Source: Gaeumannomyces sp. JS-464
Lineage: Eukaryota; Ascomycota; Sordariomycetes; Magnaporthales; Magnaporthaceae
Assembly (NCBI GenBank): GCA_002197995.1
Contig: NGZR01000002.1
Location: 9,362,001-9,426,000, forward strand
Direction of reading: 5' to 3'
DNA: 64,000 nucleotides
The translations under genes were made by a program, and so were the position numbers. Positions 23,431-34,500 of the stretch are shown piece by piece. Numbering within the stretch: position 1 is the stretch's first letter; every line of letters starts with the position of its first letter. Under the pieces are notes generated by a model. It worked only from the letters and a program-made list of their open reading frames with translations. It had not been told where the DNA came from and did no database searches.

Positions 23431-23499
23431 TATTAGCAACGGCCCGAGGCCGCCCGGGCTTTCCGGGAGCTTTTTCGGGTTACTTAAAGCAATTTTTTA

Positions 23500-24430
23500 A
23501 GCTTTTACGATTGGCTAATTACGCATACGGGTTTCCCGGGGTTAAAACTAATCTTTATGCGCGAAAAAGTGGTTTATTTTTATATATCTGTAAGCAAAGT
23601 GTTTTTTTTCGAATGGCGGCCTATTTTTTTAGCTATAGCTTTTCCACGGTGCACCGGTATTTCCACGAAGTGCTGCAAGCTATAATCGCTTTTAACGCCG
23701 CGTTTATAACGTTACCGGAAATATCCAACGTCCGGTAGCCCGATTTTAAGCGACAAAAGGTCCGGAAAGCCTTTGTTAAATGCCTAAAAGCCATCGACGG
23801 GACTTTAATTAACGCTAAACTTAGCGCGGCGGAAGGGATCGCCTAAAGGAGTTGGAAAAGCCTAACGGCACAAAACGTTTTGGCGGCCGTAAATTACGGC
23901 GGGCGGTTCGTTTTCGTTATAGCTAGCGCTAAAAGCTCGATACACGACTTCTTATTGCTTAGAAAGGCTTAACAGGCCGGATTCCGCATCCTAAAAGGTT
24001 ATTTTTACTTTAAAAATGCCGGCTTTTTCCAAAACACCGGGGTAATAACCCCGTTTATAGCGACGAGATATTACCTTTAAAAATAAAGCTTAGCTCGGCC
24101 GGAAACCCCCGCCGAGCTTTTTAATTTACATTATGCAAAAATACGCGTGGTTATTAAAAGGACTTTTAGCGATTTTAAAAGCCGTTAAAGGATTATTAAA
24201 AGCACGCCCCCCGGTTACGATATCCGTTCGCAAATCGATATCGTGTTAACCGTTACGGCTTTGCATAACTTCATTTTAAAAAGGGAATTTAAGGCATTAT
24301 TAGCATTAAATCCTAATTTCGAACAAATTAAAAAAAAAGAAAAAATGCATTTTAAAAAGCTTACGTTAAAAAAAAGCTGTAAAGCGAAAGCAGGAAATAA
24401 GCATAACGCAAGCGTTTTGAAATTACTATA
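23500..24430 (+). pseudogene. Harbinger (DDE_Tnp_4 type) transposase remnant
   Basis: Combining frames across RIP stops, the plus strand shows AIDGTLIN near 23790, TAQNVLAAVNYGGRFVFV near 23865-23920, SSIHDF near 23935 (equivalent of the GS.HDS segment), AELFNLHYAKIRVVIKRTFS near 24110-24170, then IDIVLTVTALHNFILKREFK at 24236-24295. This succession (AID..., HD, FN.RH...R..IE..F, ALHNFI) is characteristic of Harbinger transposases, which cut and paste using a DDE triad. No intact frame remains. Confidence 0.78.
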
Positions 24431-25553
24431 AGGCTTTAATAGCTAATAAGTTATAAGCCGATTACTAAACGTATAAAGCTCGGGAAAAAGCACAATAATT
24501 TGCAATCGATTCGTTTTGGCAAAAGCAATTTGGAAAATATCGTGGCTTGTTGGTTAAAGCATTAGTTTAAATGCAAAATCGGCCGAAAACAGCGACGTGA
24601 TAATAGCTTTTATAATAGGGTTTTCGAGGTTTAGCATAGCGAAAAATAATTAGTTTTATGCATTAAAACTATTAATTAATTGCTTTTACCGAAGCGAATC
24701 GAATGGTGTATTTTTTTAAAAAAAACGGACAAAAATTAAAATAGCGGCCAAAAAACGAGTCGGGGTATCGTATTAAATATGCGTAATTATTGCCCGTTTA
24801 AGTATAAATGCGGCGGCGATCCTTTATGCGGTAAGTTTTTTAAGCCCGGTAAAAATCGCCACCCAAAAGCGGCATTCGTTAAATTTAGCTATTTAATTTT
24901 TAGCTATAATTGCTAATGGTTTTAGCGTTTACACTCGTTAAAATTTAGTGCATTTTAATCCTTTTTTTAAAGCGAATCGAATGTCGTAACTTGCGGCCCG
25001 ATTAACGCTAATTTTATTTATTTAAATGTAAAACGATTGTGTTTATAAAAACTGCCCTAATAGTAATTTCCGTAATGTTAGCTTTTTAACTTTAATAATA
25101 TTAACAAAGCAAAGCTAATAATAACACTCCTTTTTAACTCCGCTAATATAAGCCGTACAATTACGAAAATACCTTTATTCGAACCGTTTTAATTACGATT
25201 ACAATTTTAATACGTCGTTTTCCACTATATCCACGATTATATTTCGATATTCGGCGTTAGTTAACCATTAATAAACTATCTTTTCCTTTTTTTTAAACGC
25301 TTTAATTAATTTCCGCTTAAAACCGCTTTGCAAGCTTTCCCAAAAGTACTTCCGCAGCTTTTTTGCGGCTTATATTTAAAGCTCCTGCTTTAACTAACGC
25401 TTATAAAACGCCCGGCCGCCTAGGAAAATCGCGAATTCGAAAAGGAAAACCGCGATTTTAAAAAGGTAAACCGCGAATTTAAAAAGGACGAGCCCCAATT
25501 GGATACGGATTCGGCCCGGGTTAACGTTTGTGCGGCTTTTAAAAAGCGGTTTT
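24431..25553. other. AT-rich Harbinger interior, no gene recognised
   Basis: RIP-like sequence. The motif GCGAATCGAATG or its complement occurs near 24505, 24695 and 24972. No frame is open beyond chance and no known domain is visible; it is probably the spacer between the two convergent Harbinger genes. Confidence 0.5.
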
Positions 25554-26100
25554 TTACGTGGAGTTAAGCTTCGGCCACGGTAAGGTAGCTGGTCCTCCGG
25601 CCGGGCCGGGCCTCGCGGTTTCCCGTGCTTTAAAAGCGTTAGGCGGCCGTGACGATATAATCCCTTTTAGCCTAGTTGCTTGCAAAAGCGGCCTCGTGGA
25701 AATCCGGGCGGAAAAAAGGCTTCCTTCGCATCCAACGAGCGCTAAGCCGGACCGCAAAAAACGACTTTTAAGCTTGCCCGCTGGCGAGGTACAAGCTCGT
25801 AACCGGATCGAGGGTAACGCCCGACCGCCTTTTAAAATCTAGCCAGTTTTTATACTGCCTTTTAAAATTATTGTACTTGTTTTTAACCTTTTTTAACTAG
25901 TCGATATCGGGCTATTAATCGGATAGGGTTTTTGCCGCCGTTTTAAAGCATTTGGCCTGCCAGTTGGCGATCGCCGGGTTGGTTTTTCCCTGCCGGCCGG
26001 CTTCCGCGAAAGCCTCGAGGAAAGCTAACAACTGGTCGGCGGTTTAATCCGTGCGTCGCCGGGCATCTTAGGAGGTCCCTTAAGTCGATTGCGAGGCCGT
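25554..26100 (-). pseudogene. Myb/SANT-like DNA-binding protein of the Harbinger element
   Basis: The minus strand from about 26060 down reads DQLLAFLEAFAEAGRQGKTN, then NWQAKCFKTAAKTL, LKKVKNKYNNFKRQYKNW and LDFKRRSGVTLDPVT, the pattern of Myb/SANT-like domains (tryptophan-containing helices followed by a K-K-Y..F..L..SG segment). Several RIP stops interrupt it around 25900-25935. PIF/Harbinger elements encode such a partner protein, which binds the transposase and helps nuclear entry and end recognition. Confidence 0.68.
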
Positions 26101-27525
26101 GGCAAAAAAGGAAGCGAAAGATAAAGCGAAAAAGGGTGCGAGAAAAGGGTAAAAAAGGGCGGTAAAAGCGACTCCAGTGCTTCCGAAGCTTTTATAGCCT
26201 TAAAAGGATCGAAAAAGCCGTGCAAATTACCGGCCTCCGGGGCGTTTAAAAAGATCGCTGGAGTTTTTAACGTAATTTGGGTGGCCGGGGGATTTTCCAA
26301 ATCCTCGATAAAAGTTATAAGAGATTAAGGTTGTACAAATACGGCCCGATTTTCCTGTTCCAAACGCCGGCGCCGGGTACGAAAGGCGAAGTGGTAAAGC
26401 ATAACGAGGGTAATGTGAATGGTATTTTTAGGTCGTTATTTTCGTTGTTTTTTATTTAAAATTAACACTTTAAAGTTGTCCTTTTATATATTATAAAAAG
26501 TGCCTGGCTTTCGGGCTTTCGAACGATATTATTGCCAGCTTTAAAGGCCTTTTGGATCCTCCAAATTATAACGCTATTCCTACTCGCGTTAACGCGTTGC
26601 ACGGCCGGCCCGCCTTTATTTTGGGAATAGCTTTTATTTTTTGATTTTTTGGGAATAGCTTTTATTTTAATCGTCTGTGCCGTTGCATTCGACGGGTAGA
26701 CGCCCCCTGGCTGCCGGGGATGTGAATCCACCGGAAAACAAGGCCAAAGATACATGATCTGCCACAGGGCCACCCGGCAACCGTTTCCACTTCGAAGAAA
26801 ACATGCAAAAAACAACAGGGGGGTTAAAAAACCAAAAACACCGTACGGGCGAACACGCCTTAAAGCTAGAAGTGAAGATGTAGCTTAGGCGATTGCGCGC
26901 ATTGTGGATATAGTAGAAAGAATAATTGGGCGTGCCAGGCATTGATCGTTTCCACTACGCCCCCGTGGTACTGCAAAATCCAGGTCTTTCGCGACAAATA
27001 CCTATGAGCCAGGCCAGGGCTTTCGGGCGCAAGGGATCCCTGGGTACCTGGTGAGCCAGGTAAAAATAAGCGCTGTAGATTAGTGCTGTGCATTTCTCCG
27101 CCCTCTGGCAACTCGTCGAGCTGCGGCAACCGGCTCTTCCCGCCGTCTTCGCCCGGCCTGGCACATCAGCGAGCAAATGATAACAAGCGCAGACAAATGC
27201 AAGTACAGGCGGCAAGGCTGGACTCTGTGCCAATCCGGGCGACGATGTAATTTCCATGCAGCTTGCGCCACATGTCACACACCAACATGGCCCGCCAGCG
27301 TGTCTGCCCGGTGGCATAGGTGGGCTTTGGGTTGGCCTGCACAGCCCGGTTCAGTCGCGATAATTGGTGGTGCTCTGGCGTGGCGGAGCGGGGAGCTCTT
27401 ACATATGCTCAACCGTCCCCTCCTTTCACTTGACGAAAAGAAACCACAATCCATATCTCCGCAAAAGACAGCCCGAAAACGCGAAGCAAGGCTTTGAAAT
27501 CCAACGCCATCGTGCCCGAAGCTCC
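26101..27525. other. Transition from AT-rich block to gene island; no gene recognised
   Basis: GC content rises at about 26680. Open frames are present on both strands but none shows a known motif or a consistent coding pattern. The last few hundred bases may hold the promoter of the HeLo-E2 gene; no specific element is claimed. Confidence 0.45.
26619..26668. repeat. Tandem direct repeat, two units with 28-bp period
   Basis: TTTTGGGAATAGCTTTTATT occurs at 26619 and again at 26647, marking the edge between the AT-rich block and the island. Confidence 0.85.
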
Positions 27526-29059
27526 ATGGCCGAGCCTGTCGGCGTCACGCTCGGCGTGCTCGGCATCTCGGGCCTGATAAGTGTCTGCCTTGACTGCTAC
27601 AACTTTGTGCAGGATGGTCTTTCAATCGGACAGAGCTACGCCCAGTTCGAGGCTGACATGAGCCACCAATCCGTCCGCCTCTTTGCCTGGGCCAAAGCAT
27701 GCGGCTACATGAGCGTCCAGGGCCAGATGCACGCCTCAGTGGCGGGTGGGAGCGCCATGTAAAGATGCAGCTGAACTGCATCGCCCTGCTTTTCCTGGAC
27801 GGACAGAAATTGGCGGGGCGGTATCGCGTCGACGACTTGGCGTCCCGATCCTCCATCGGATCCAGTGTCGTTGCCGCAAACTCGCACTTCTTCGAGAATG
27901 GGCTGAAGGACGCCCTCAGCAGCATCCGCGGGACAAAGAGAAAGCCGGGTTTCGCGGGTTTTTTGCATTCGGGCTGAGAGACAAGAAGCGATGCGAGGAG
28001 ACGGTCCAAAACCTGGAGAAGTGTCTCACCGCGCTGGAATTTGTGGCCCAGAACTTGGACCTGTTCCAACTCGAGAAGGACATCATCAAACATGAGATCG
28101 AAACAAGCACCAATATCGACGCCCTACAAAGCATGGTCGTCGCCCGGCCCGGGTCGGACCAGGCGAGCCTCATCTCCGACGCTGCAAGCCAGCGCATTCG
28201 CCTGATCGATAACGCGGCGACTCTTGTCTCTGGATCCTCGAGCCGGGGTGGCGAGCGGCAGACTTTTGTCACTGCCCCGTCACACCTATCGCGCATCGAA
28301 GAAGATGGACAGGACGACCATCCCATCGGGAACGCACCGGCCGTTATAGCTACACCCCGCAGTGGTGAGCGGCCGAGGCCCAGTACCAGGCAGAACATTC
28401 GTATTATGCGCGAGCTGCTCAAGAATGGGCAGCAAGAGAAGCCCGTTCTCCATCTGGACGACAAAGGATGGGGCGACCGCTTGCAAATCCTGAAATGCAG
28501 GGACAGGCGCCAGTTTGATGCATTTTTAATGGGCCAGCATGACGAAAAATACGCCCTCGGCCAAAGGTGGCTTCTTAAGCAAACACGGCAATTACTCCAA
28601 GACGACGGTCTTACTTGGGTATCGATGCAAATCTTGGAGTTTTCGCCCGAGCGATCGCTGGCTCGCATCACTTTCGAGGGGTCTCCTCAAAGCGTCTACC
28701 AAGGCGGCATCTTCCACGCCGTCATGACTTTTGGGACCAAAAGCCCGATCGATCCACCGAAGCTCAGGATTCTAACCAAGATTTACCACCCCAACATCAA
28801 TGCTGTTGGAAAAGTGTGCATGGACTACCTTCAAGATGGTTTATGGAGTCCCGTCATTTCCATCTGGTCGGTTGTTGTTGGGCTCATATCTTTACTTTCG
28901 GACCCGGCCGTGGACGATCCGTTGGTTCCGGAAATAGCACAAACTTACGTGTTGGACAGGGAAATTTACAACCACAACGCGAGGATGGTGACTGCAAACC
29001 ACGCGACAACCTTGCAAAGCTACCCAGAGTTCGGGGTTGGTCCAGAACTGTTCGAATAG
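27526..29059 (+). pseudogene. HeLo-domain / ubiquitin-conjugating E2 fusion, two frameshifts in the HeLo part
   Basis: From the ATG at 27526 the frame encodes a HeLo domain start: MAEPVGVTLGVLGISGLIS, then CLDCYNFVQDG..IGQSYAQFE, closely resembling the first helices of HET-S. HeLo sequence goes on in another frame (about 27740-27950: MQLNCIALLFLDGQKLAGRY) and ends in a third (FGLRDKKRCEETVQNLEKC, from 27970). The third frame then stays open to 29059. After a linker of about 170 residues it gives an E2 fold: HPN motif at 28787-28795, catalytic Cys at 28817-28819 in GKVCMDYL, and LISLLSDPAVDDPLVPEIAQ. No GT-AG intron explains the two frame changes, so they are mutations or assembly errors. HeLo domains form membrane-active cell-death oligomers in fungi; E2 enzymes carry ubiquitin as a thioester. 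If intact, the protein would link the two. Confidence 0.82.
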
Positions 29060-29207
29060 CAAAAAGCAAGGGCTGCCCAGTTGGGAAGGGCATGGATAAT
29101 GTGATATGTGGGTAATATGTTGCCGGGTAAACTGAACACAAGGCTCCTAACTAGATCAAGAAACATGGTCTGTCACGTATTCTAAACAAGCTACCACGCC
29201 TGCTGTC

Positions 29208-32200
29208 TCAAGTGGCGTTGGTCTTCAGCCATCTCTTCAGAGCCGCGCGATCTATCTTGTGCGATACTGTCCTTGGGAGTCGCTCCACGGCGAGCCACGC
29301 TGACGGTACCTGCTCGGCGGGCAAACGAGACGACACGTATTCCCGCACCGCCTCGAGCCTTTGACCAACGACGTCATCGGGGACTGAAACCAGCGTCCTC
29401 TGCGGCGCCGCATCGCCGCGACGGGAGAGCTGCCCGTCCACCAGTCCGACGACCGCGACGAGCGCCGTCCGGCCCGCCGCGATCCTCGACACCACCGCCA
29501 CCTCGCGGACCAGGTCGGACGGACACGACCGCCTCGATCTGCTCGAGGTGCACCGTCGATCGCCGCTGAGCCGCGCCCGCGACGACGGCGCAATTGTCCG
29601 CGCGCCGACCAGGTGGATGCTGGGGACCGCGCTTTCCAGGTCGTACCGGCCCAGGTCACCGGTGCGGAAGAAGAAGCGCGGAGTCTTGGCCTCCCCGTTG
29701 CTCTGCGATGCTGCCGCCCAGCGCGCGGCGCCGGGATAAAGCTGGCCTTGGTCGCTCTGATGCCATTGTCGCTGACATAGCGGCGCGCGGCGGCCAGGCC
29801 AGGGCCCTCGACCAGCAGCTCGCCCACGCCGCCGAGCGGTGCCAGCTCGTCCGGGTTTGAGGGATTGACTATCCATACGGCGCAGCCGATCGGCTGGCCT
29901 ACGCTTGTGTAGCTGCCTGGGGCGGCAGGTGTGCTCCCTTCACCGACCTTGTCGGCTTCGTTCTGGGCTTCGAATACAGTGCTGAGGACAGAGGCCTCGG
30001 TGGCACCCCAGCCTACGAAGAACCGTCGACCAGGGGTGCTCCACTTTTGGCGCATCTCTTCAGTCACGCCGTCGCCGGTGGCAAGCACCGAACTAAGACA
30101 CGGAACCATGTCTGGGGAGAGGCAACTGAGGATATGGGGATGCAAGATAGCCCAGTTCACCTAGGCCGAGGCGATAAAAGCGGACAGACGAGGGACGTCG
30201 CCTTCGGACCGCACCGTCGGACCGGCGCAGAAACAGCCACCAAAGCAAAGAGCCGCGAGCGTCTCGATCACGCTTGCGCCTGTCGACAGCGGGGCGGACT
30301 GCAGCATTCGGCAGTCCGGCCCCCAGCCCAGCCGCTGCGCCAGCGCCGCGAGCGTCTGGCTGAGGTTACCGTGGGTCAGCTCGACAGTCTTAGCCGACCC
30401 TGTGACGCCGCTGGTGGGGACGATGCAGGCAGGGCCGTCATGGGTGGCTTCTTCTTCCGCTATTTTCTCTTCGGCGTCGTCGCCGTCGCCGTCGGAAACG
30501 TCCAGCAGCGACCCCTGCTCGCCCAGCAAAATAACCCCTCCGGGGATCTGCCCGCCCCTGAGCGGCAGCACGCGCTCTGCCGTCCCGAGTGACTTCCCAC
30601 CTCCCGAAACGGAAGCCAGGCTGAACTGGACGCCCGCGGCGGCCAGGTACGACATCTTACGGCTGCGTTCCGGCTCATCGTTGTCCTCGAGCACGTCGAT
30701 GGCCACGTACGCGCCGCCAGCCTTGAGGATCCCCAGCACGGCGACGGCGGCCCAGACGGACGGCGCGAGCAGCACGCCCACGCGCGAGCCCCTCCGCACC
30801 CCGAGCCGCCGCCGCAGCTCCGCCGCGAGGCGGGAGGCGCGCCCGTCCAGCGCCGAGTACGTCAGGCTCTCGGCGCCGTGTTCCGTCGCCGACGACACGG
30901 CCACGGCGTGCGGGCGCTCCCGGGCCTGCCGCTCGAACAGGGCGTGGAGTAGCAGGGCCGGCGGGCGCGGCGACGCCGTGTCGTTCCAGCGCGCGATCTC
31001 GGCCGCGGCGTCCGGGTGGAGCAGCGGCAGGGCGTCGAGGCGGGTGTCAGGGGCCGCCTCGGTCAGGAGCCGCAGCGAGTGCTCGAGCTGGGCGAGGATG
31101 CGGTCCAGCGTGCGGCGGCCCACGGCCCCGGCGTCGAAGCGGGTCCAGAGGGAGACGTCGCCGGCGTGAATTTTAAAGCTGAGCTGCAGGGGGTGCGTGC
31201 CGTTCACCCAGACGAAGTAGTCCATCTTGGCCTCAGCGTCGGCGTCAGGCTTCGCCGTGGCCGCACCGTCGGCCGCGAAGGGACGGACGTTGATGAGCGC
31301 CGTAAACGCCGCCGCCCTCGCGGCCGCCACCCCGCCCCCGGCCAGCTCCGCGACGCGCGCGGGCCCGCAGTGCAGCAGCGCCGGGTCCTGGCGGAACAGC
31401 TCGCGCAGGGCGGCGGCGCGGTCGCGGACCAGGCGGCCGACGGTGGTGGCGCGGCGCGGCAGGATGGCCTGGACGGGCACCTCGGTGAGCGTGGGCCCCA
31501 GCGCCGCCTCGAGGCCGCCGGGCAGCGGCGGCGAGCGGCCCGAGAGCACGCAGCCGTACGCGACCGACTCGGCGCCCGACAGCGCCGAGGCCGTCAGCGC
31601 CCAGGCGGCCTCGATGAAGAAGGGCACGTGCGACTGCGGCACCGCGCCGTCGGCCACGCGCGGGAGCGGGGTGCGGCGCTCCGGCTCCTCGAGGATGTTG
31701 GGGCGGCGGCGGCGGCCTTGGTGTGCCGTCGGGCGGGCGGCGGGAAGATGGCGGGTGCGCCCTGGAAGCGGCCGGCCCAGAACGAACGGGCGGCGGGCTC
31801 GTCGAAAGCGAGACACCGAGCCACGAAGCTCTTGAAGGGCGGTCTGGCCACGAGACCCTGCCCGAGGTAGAGCGAGGGCACGTTTACGTTTATCAGCGTC
31901 GTTAAGGACTAGTTGTTTGTCACGGCGTGGTGGACGGAGGTGATGAGCGTCTGGCCGATGAAAACGGTCCGGAACAGCGGCCGCCGAGGCCCATGGGCTC
32001 GGCATCGCCGCCTCCGAGATAGAGGCGGACCTGGTCCTCCTCGGACTCGTCTCCGTCGACGGTCCGACGGGCCGTCACATGGTCTCCTCTCAGCACGACC
32101 TGGACGATCTCCGGGCCCGCGTCGCCGTCGCCGTCCAGGGGCGCGAGGCGGGTGCGCAGCACGGCGTTGGCGGCGACGACGTCCCGGACCGCGGCGCAGA

Positions 32201-32414
32201 AGCGGTCGATATCGTTGCCCGGCTTGGCACGGACGACAAAGTGCATGACCTCATCGCGGTCCTCGCGTATCATGTCCAGCTGCATGGGCGTGCAGCTGTA
32301 GACGTCCTCGACGCGCTCCGGCGCCACGCCGCCGCACCTGGACGCCAGCTGGGCGACCTGGGCCTCGCTCAGGTCCGCTAGCGACCTGACGATTCTTGGC
32401 TGTGTGGACGGCAT
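29208..32414 (-). pseudogene. Nonribosomal peptide synthetase remnant: condensation plus adenylation domain
   Basis: Reading from 32414 down: a condensation-like domain starts around VEDVYSCTPMQLDMI (32290-32330). The expected HHxxxDG site reads HHAVTNN followed by a stop near 31915, and the domain continues through two further frames (SFWAGRFQGAPAIF; HVPFFIEAAWALTA). The adenylation domain follows: LKAGGAYVAID, core VPTSGVTGSAKTVELTHGNL near 30370-30420, GWGATEASV near 30000, FRTGDLGRYDLE near 29640 and RTVSHKIDRAALKRWL near 29230. A TAG at 30161-30163 interrupts the adenylation domain (FIASA-stop-VNWAIL; original probably CAG), and a later frameshift separates its C-terminal part. No carrier domain or second module follows. 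Dead fragment of a secondary-metabolism gene. Confidence 0.85.
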
Positions 32415-33324
32415 ATTTCCGATTTTGGTTCTGATGGTGTGATCTGTGAGTAGCCGAGTAGTTGACGTAGTTGACTAGGCCGTAACTAGATAGGTTTCTA
32501 GCGATTTTATGCAGGGCAAAGGAAGGGGGTGTGACAGGCCTGCTTGCCGCTTCGCTTCACGCAGCCAGGCTGCTATCTTCTCCTTTTTGGCAAAATAGCC
32601 AGTGCAGCGGTAGATAGAGGGAACACAGTGAGATGCCAAGACATGTTGTCCAACACGATATTAGGCAGCGGCGAATAAGAAGGAGAGATTATACCTTCCA
32701 TTAATCCGTCAGCAGCCTGTTTGTCGTATATATCTGCACCTTCTCGGACTTTGTCGCATCGCTTAGCTTACTAAATCAGGACATGGTACGACATACTTGA
32801 CGGTTTGAGGTGATAAGAGAGGTTGCAATGGGGGCAGGGGCGTGGTTTGCTCTCCCTTTTGCATAAACACGCCCCATGCTTCGGCCTGATGATAAAGCAG
32901 AAATGAGGGGCGTGTAGAAAGTGTGGTTGCTTCACTCAACACCCCCCTTATGCGGGTAGAAGAGCCGTGGTCAGAAAGACGACGATAATGCCAGCATTAA
33001 AAGATAGATAGTGTGATGAGGTCGCAGAGAAACATCTGCAGCGTGAACAAGATAGATAGCTGATTAACACTCCATGCAGCCTCACCCTCCTCTTCACATC
33101 TACCGGATGGCGTACGAGTGTTACGCATGTTATCCGGCCGTCTCAGTTGGGAAATCCAGGCCATATCTATCGGCGTGGGGATGGCTTGGCTTTGGTGGTC
33201 AGCCATGCGCTGATACGCTTCAAACCCCGGCTTGGCCAGCCCGGTTTTGCACCAAGCTCCTCGGGCGAAGCACGCAATACGGCAGGCAGGTTAGGAAGAC
33301 GCGGGTGCGGGGCTGATAGGCATC
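32415..33324. other. Intergenic, nothing recognised
   Basis: Moderate GC, frequent stops on both strands, no repeats or conserved domain seen. It lies upstream of the NRPS remnant and downstream of the tyrosinase remnant. Confidence 0.5.
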
Positions 33325-34130
33325 CTAGGCTCGGCGCGGGGGTGCCGGCGCTGCTTCCGTTTGGAAGGTCGGACAGCTCCCGAAAGGCCCGTCCGCCTGC
33401 TCCTTGCGGCCAAACAGGATTCCAAAGGTTAGAACGTGAGCGATCTTGGCCCAGGCCGGCCGGCTGTCGATCACCTTCTCCCCCTCCACCTCGGCCCCTT
33501 CGCGGGCGAGGTAGACGTGGTGGGAGTGGGGCAGGAACCTGCCCGGGTGCCAGACGTCCCAGATCGAGACCAGTCCCCGCCGCTTTGGATCCTGGGGATT
33601 GATGACTTGCTGTCGTCGCTAACGCAGGGCAGGAAGGCTTCCACGGGTAGCGACTTGCGCTGGGCGTTGCCGAGGGTGCCCGGGGTGGCGACGTTGGGGG
33701 TAGCCCATTTCAGACGGGCGCCTGCCCAGGCCCCGGACTGCCACTCCAGGACGAGGCGGGCGAGGTCGGCGTGGCGCGTGAATAAGCTGAAGAGCGGATC
33801 GGCCGACGAGAACGAGACGTCGTCCATGACGCCGCCGAGAGCGCAGTGGCCCGACGTATGCGGCGTGCCGCCCAGGCACGTGTTGAAGTCGACGTAGGCC
33901 GCGCGCTGCACACCTCGGCCTGCGGCTGGGCCACCATGTTGAACTGCGTCTGAGAGAGCTGCCGGGTCAGGCACCCGGGCCCGCCGCACGACAGATCGAC
34001 GTTGAGCTTGCTGGTGATGTTGGCGAGCGGGCCCATCGGTCACGCAGTCGTTCTCGTCCATGTTGATGACGCTGCCGAAGCCCGTGGCCGGGCCGAAGAT
34101 GGACCGACGGCGAGAACGTCGCATCTTGTT
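33325..34130 (-). pseudogene. Tyrosinase remnant, CuB half only
   Basis: Minus-strand frames in succession give FGPATGFGSVINMDENDCVTDG (about 34030-34095), GPLANITSKLNVDL and LSQTQFNMVAQ, AAYVDFNTCLGGTPHTSGHC, ALGGVMDDVSFSSADPLFSL (about 33800-33870), RHADLARLVLEWQS, then a tail HPGRFLPHSHHVYLAREGAE ending in TAG at 33325. Order and spacing match the second copper site and C-terminal region of fungal tyrosinases, which oxidise phenols in melanin or metabolite pathways. The CuB signature DPLF.LHH is degraded to DPLFSLFTRH, at least three frameshifts occur, and the CuA half is absent. Confidence 0.72.
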
Positions 34131-34500
34131 CTTTAACACTCGTATGCGGACACTGGCGTGAAGCGTCTTCCAAACACTTACTGCCCGGCCGGGCCTCACG
34201 GTTATGCAGGGCCTGCGGCCAGAGATGTCGCCCTGTACGGCTCATACCGCGTGGGACGGTTATCTTCGGTCTATCTTCGGTGTGTCTTGCTAGCGAACGG
34301 TGGTTCGATCGACAGGGGAGATCATCGGTACGCGAAGATGGTCCGAGGGGAGCAAATAAACAGCGTCGTTCAGAAGCTCCTTTGGCAATCCAAGACAGCT
34401 TGGGTAGTCCACACACTTTGCTTGGTGGGTAAGCAAGCACTCCACGAGGATCGGTGGTAACGAGTAGCATTAGCTAGCTGGGAATATCAGAACTAGAAAC
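34131..34500. other. Short intergenic stretch, nothing recognised
   Basis: Between the 3' end of the DUF3176 gene and the tyrosinase remnant; no CuA motif of a tyrosinase could be found here. Confidence 0.5.

Larger units (their letters stand above)
23431..26100. mobile_element. PIF/Harbinger DNA transposon, copy 1, truncated by gypsy copy 2, RIP-mutated
   Basis: Transposase remnant on the plus strand and a Myb/SANT-like gene on the minus strand, the two-gene set typical of PIF/Harbinger elements, arranged convergently. The left part is cut at 23430: copy 2 of this transposon (near 52560) continues with N-terminal coding sequence exactly where the gypsy LTR begins here. The terminal inverted repeats were not identified, so the right limit is approximate. 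Confidence 0.72.

Noticed and set aside
26462..27317. Several open frames before the HeLo-E2 gene on the minus strand
   Set aside because: Mutually overlapping, Cys/Pro/Arg-rich, without motifs or splice-compatible joins.
31016..31870. Long plus-strand open frame (284 codons) across the NRPS remnant
   Set aside because: Composition-driven antisense frame in GC-rich coding DNA; Arg/Gly/Ala-rich with no motif, while the minus strand carries clear NRPS motifs.
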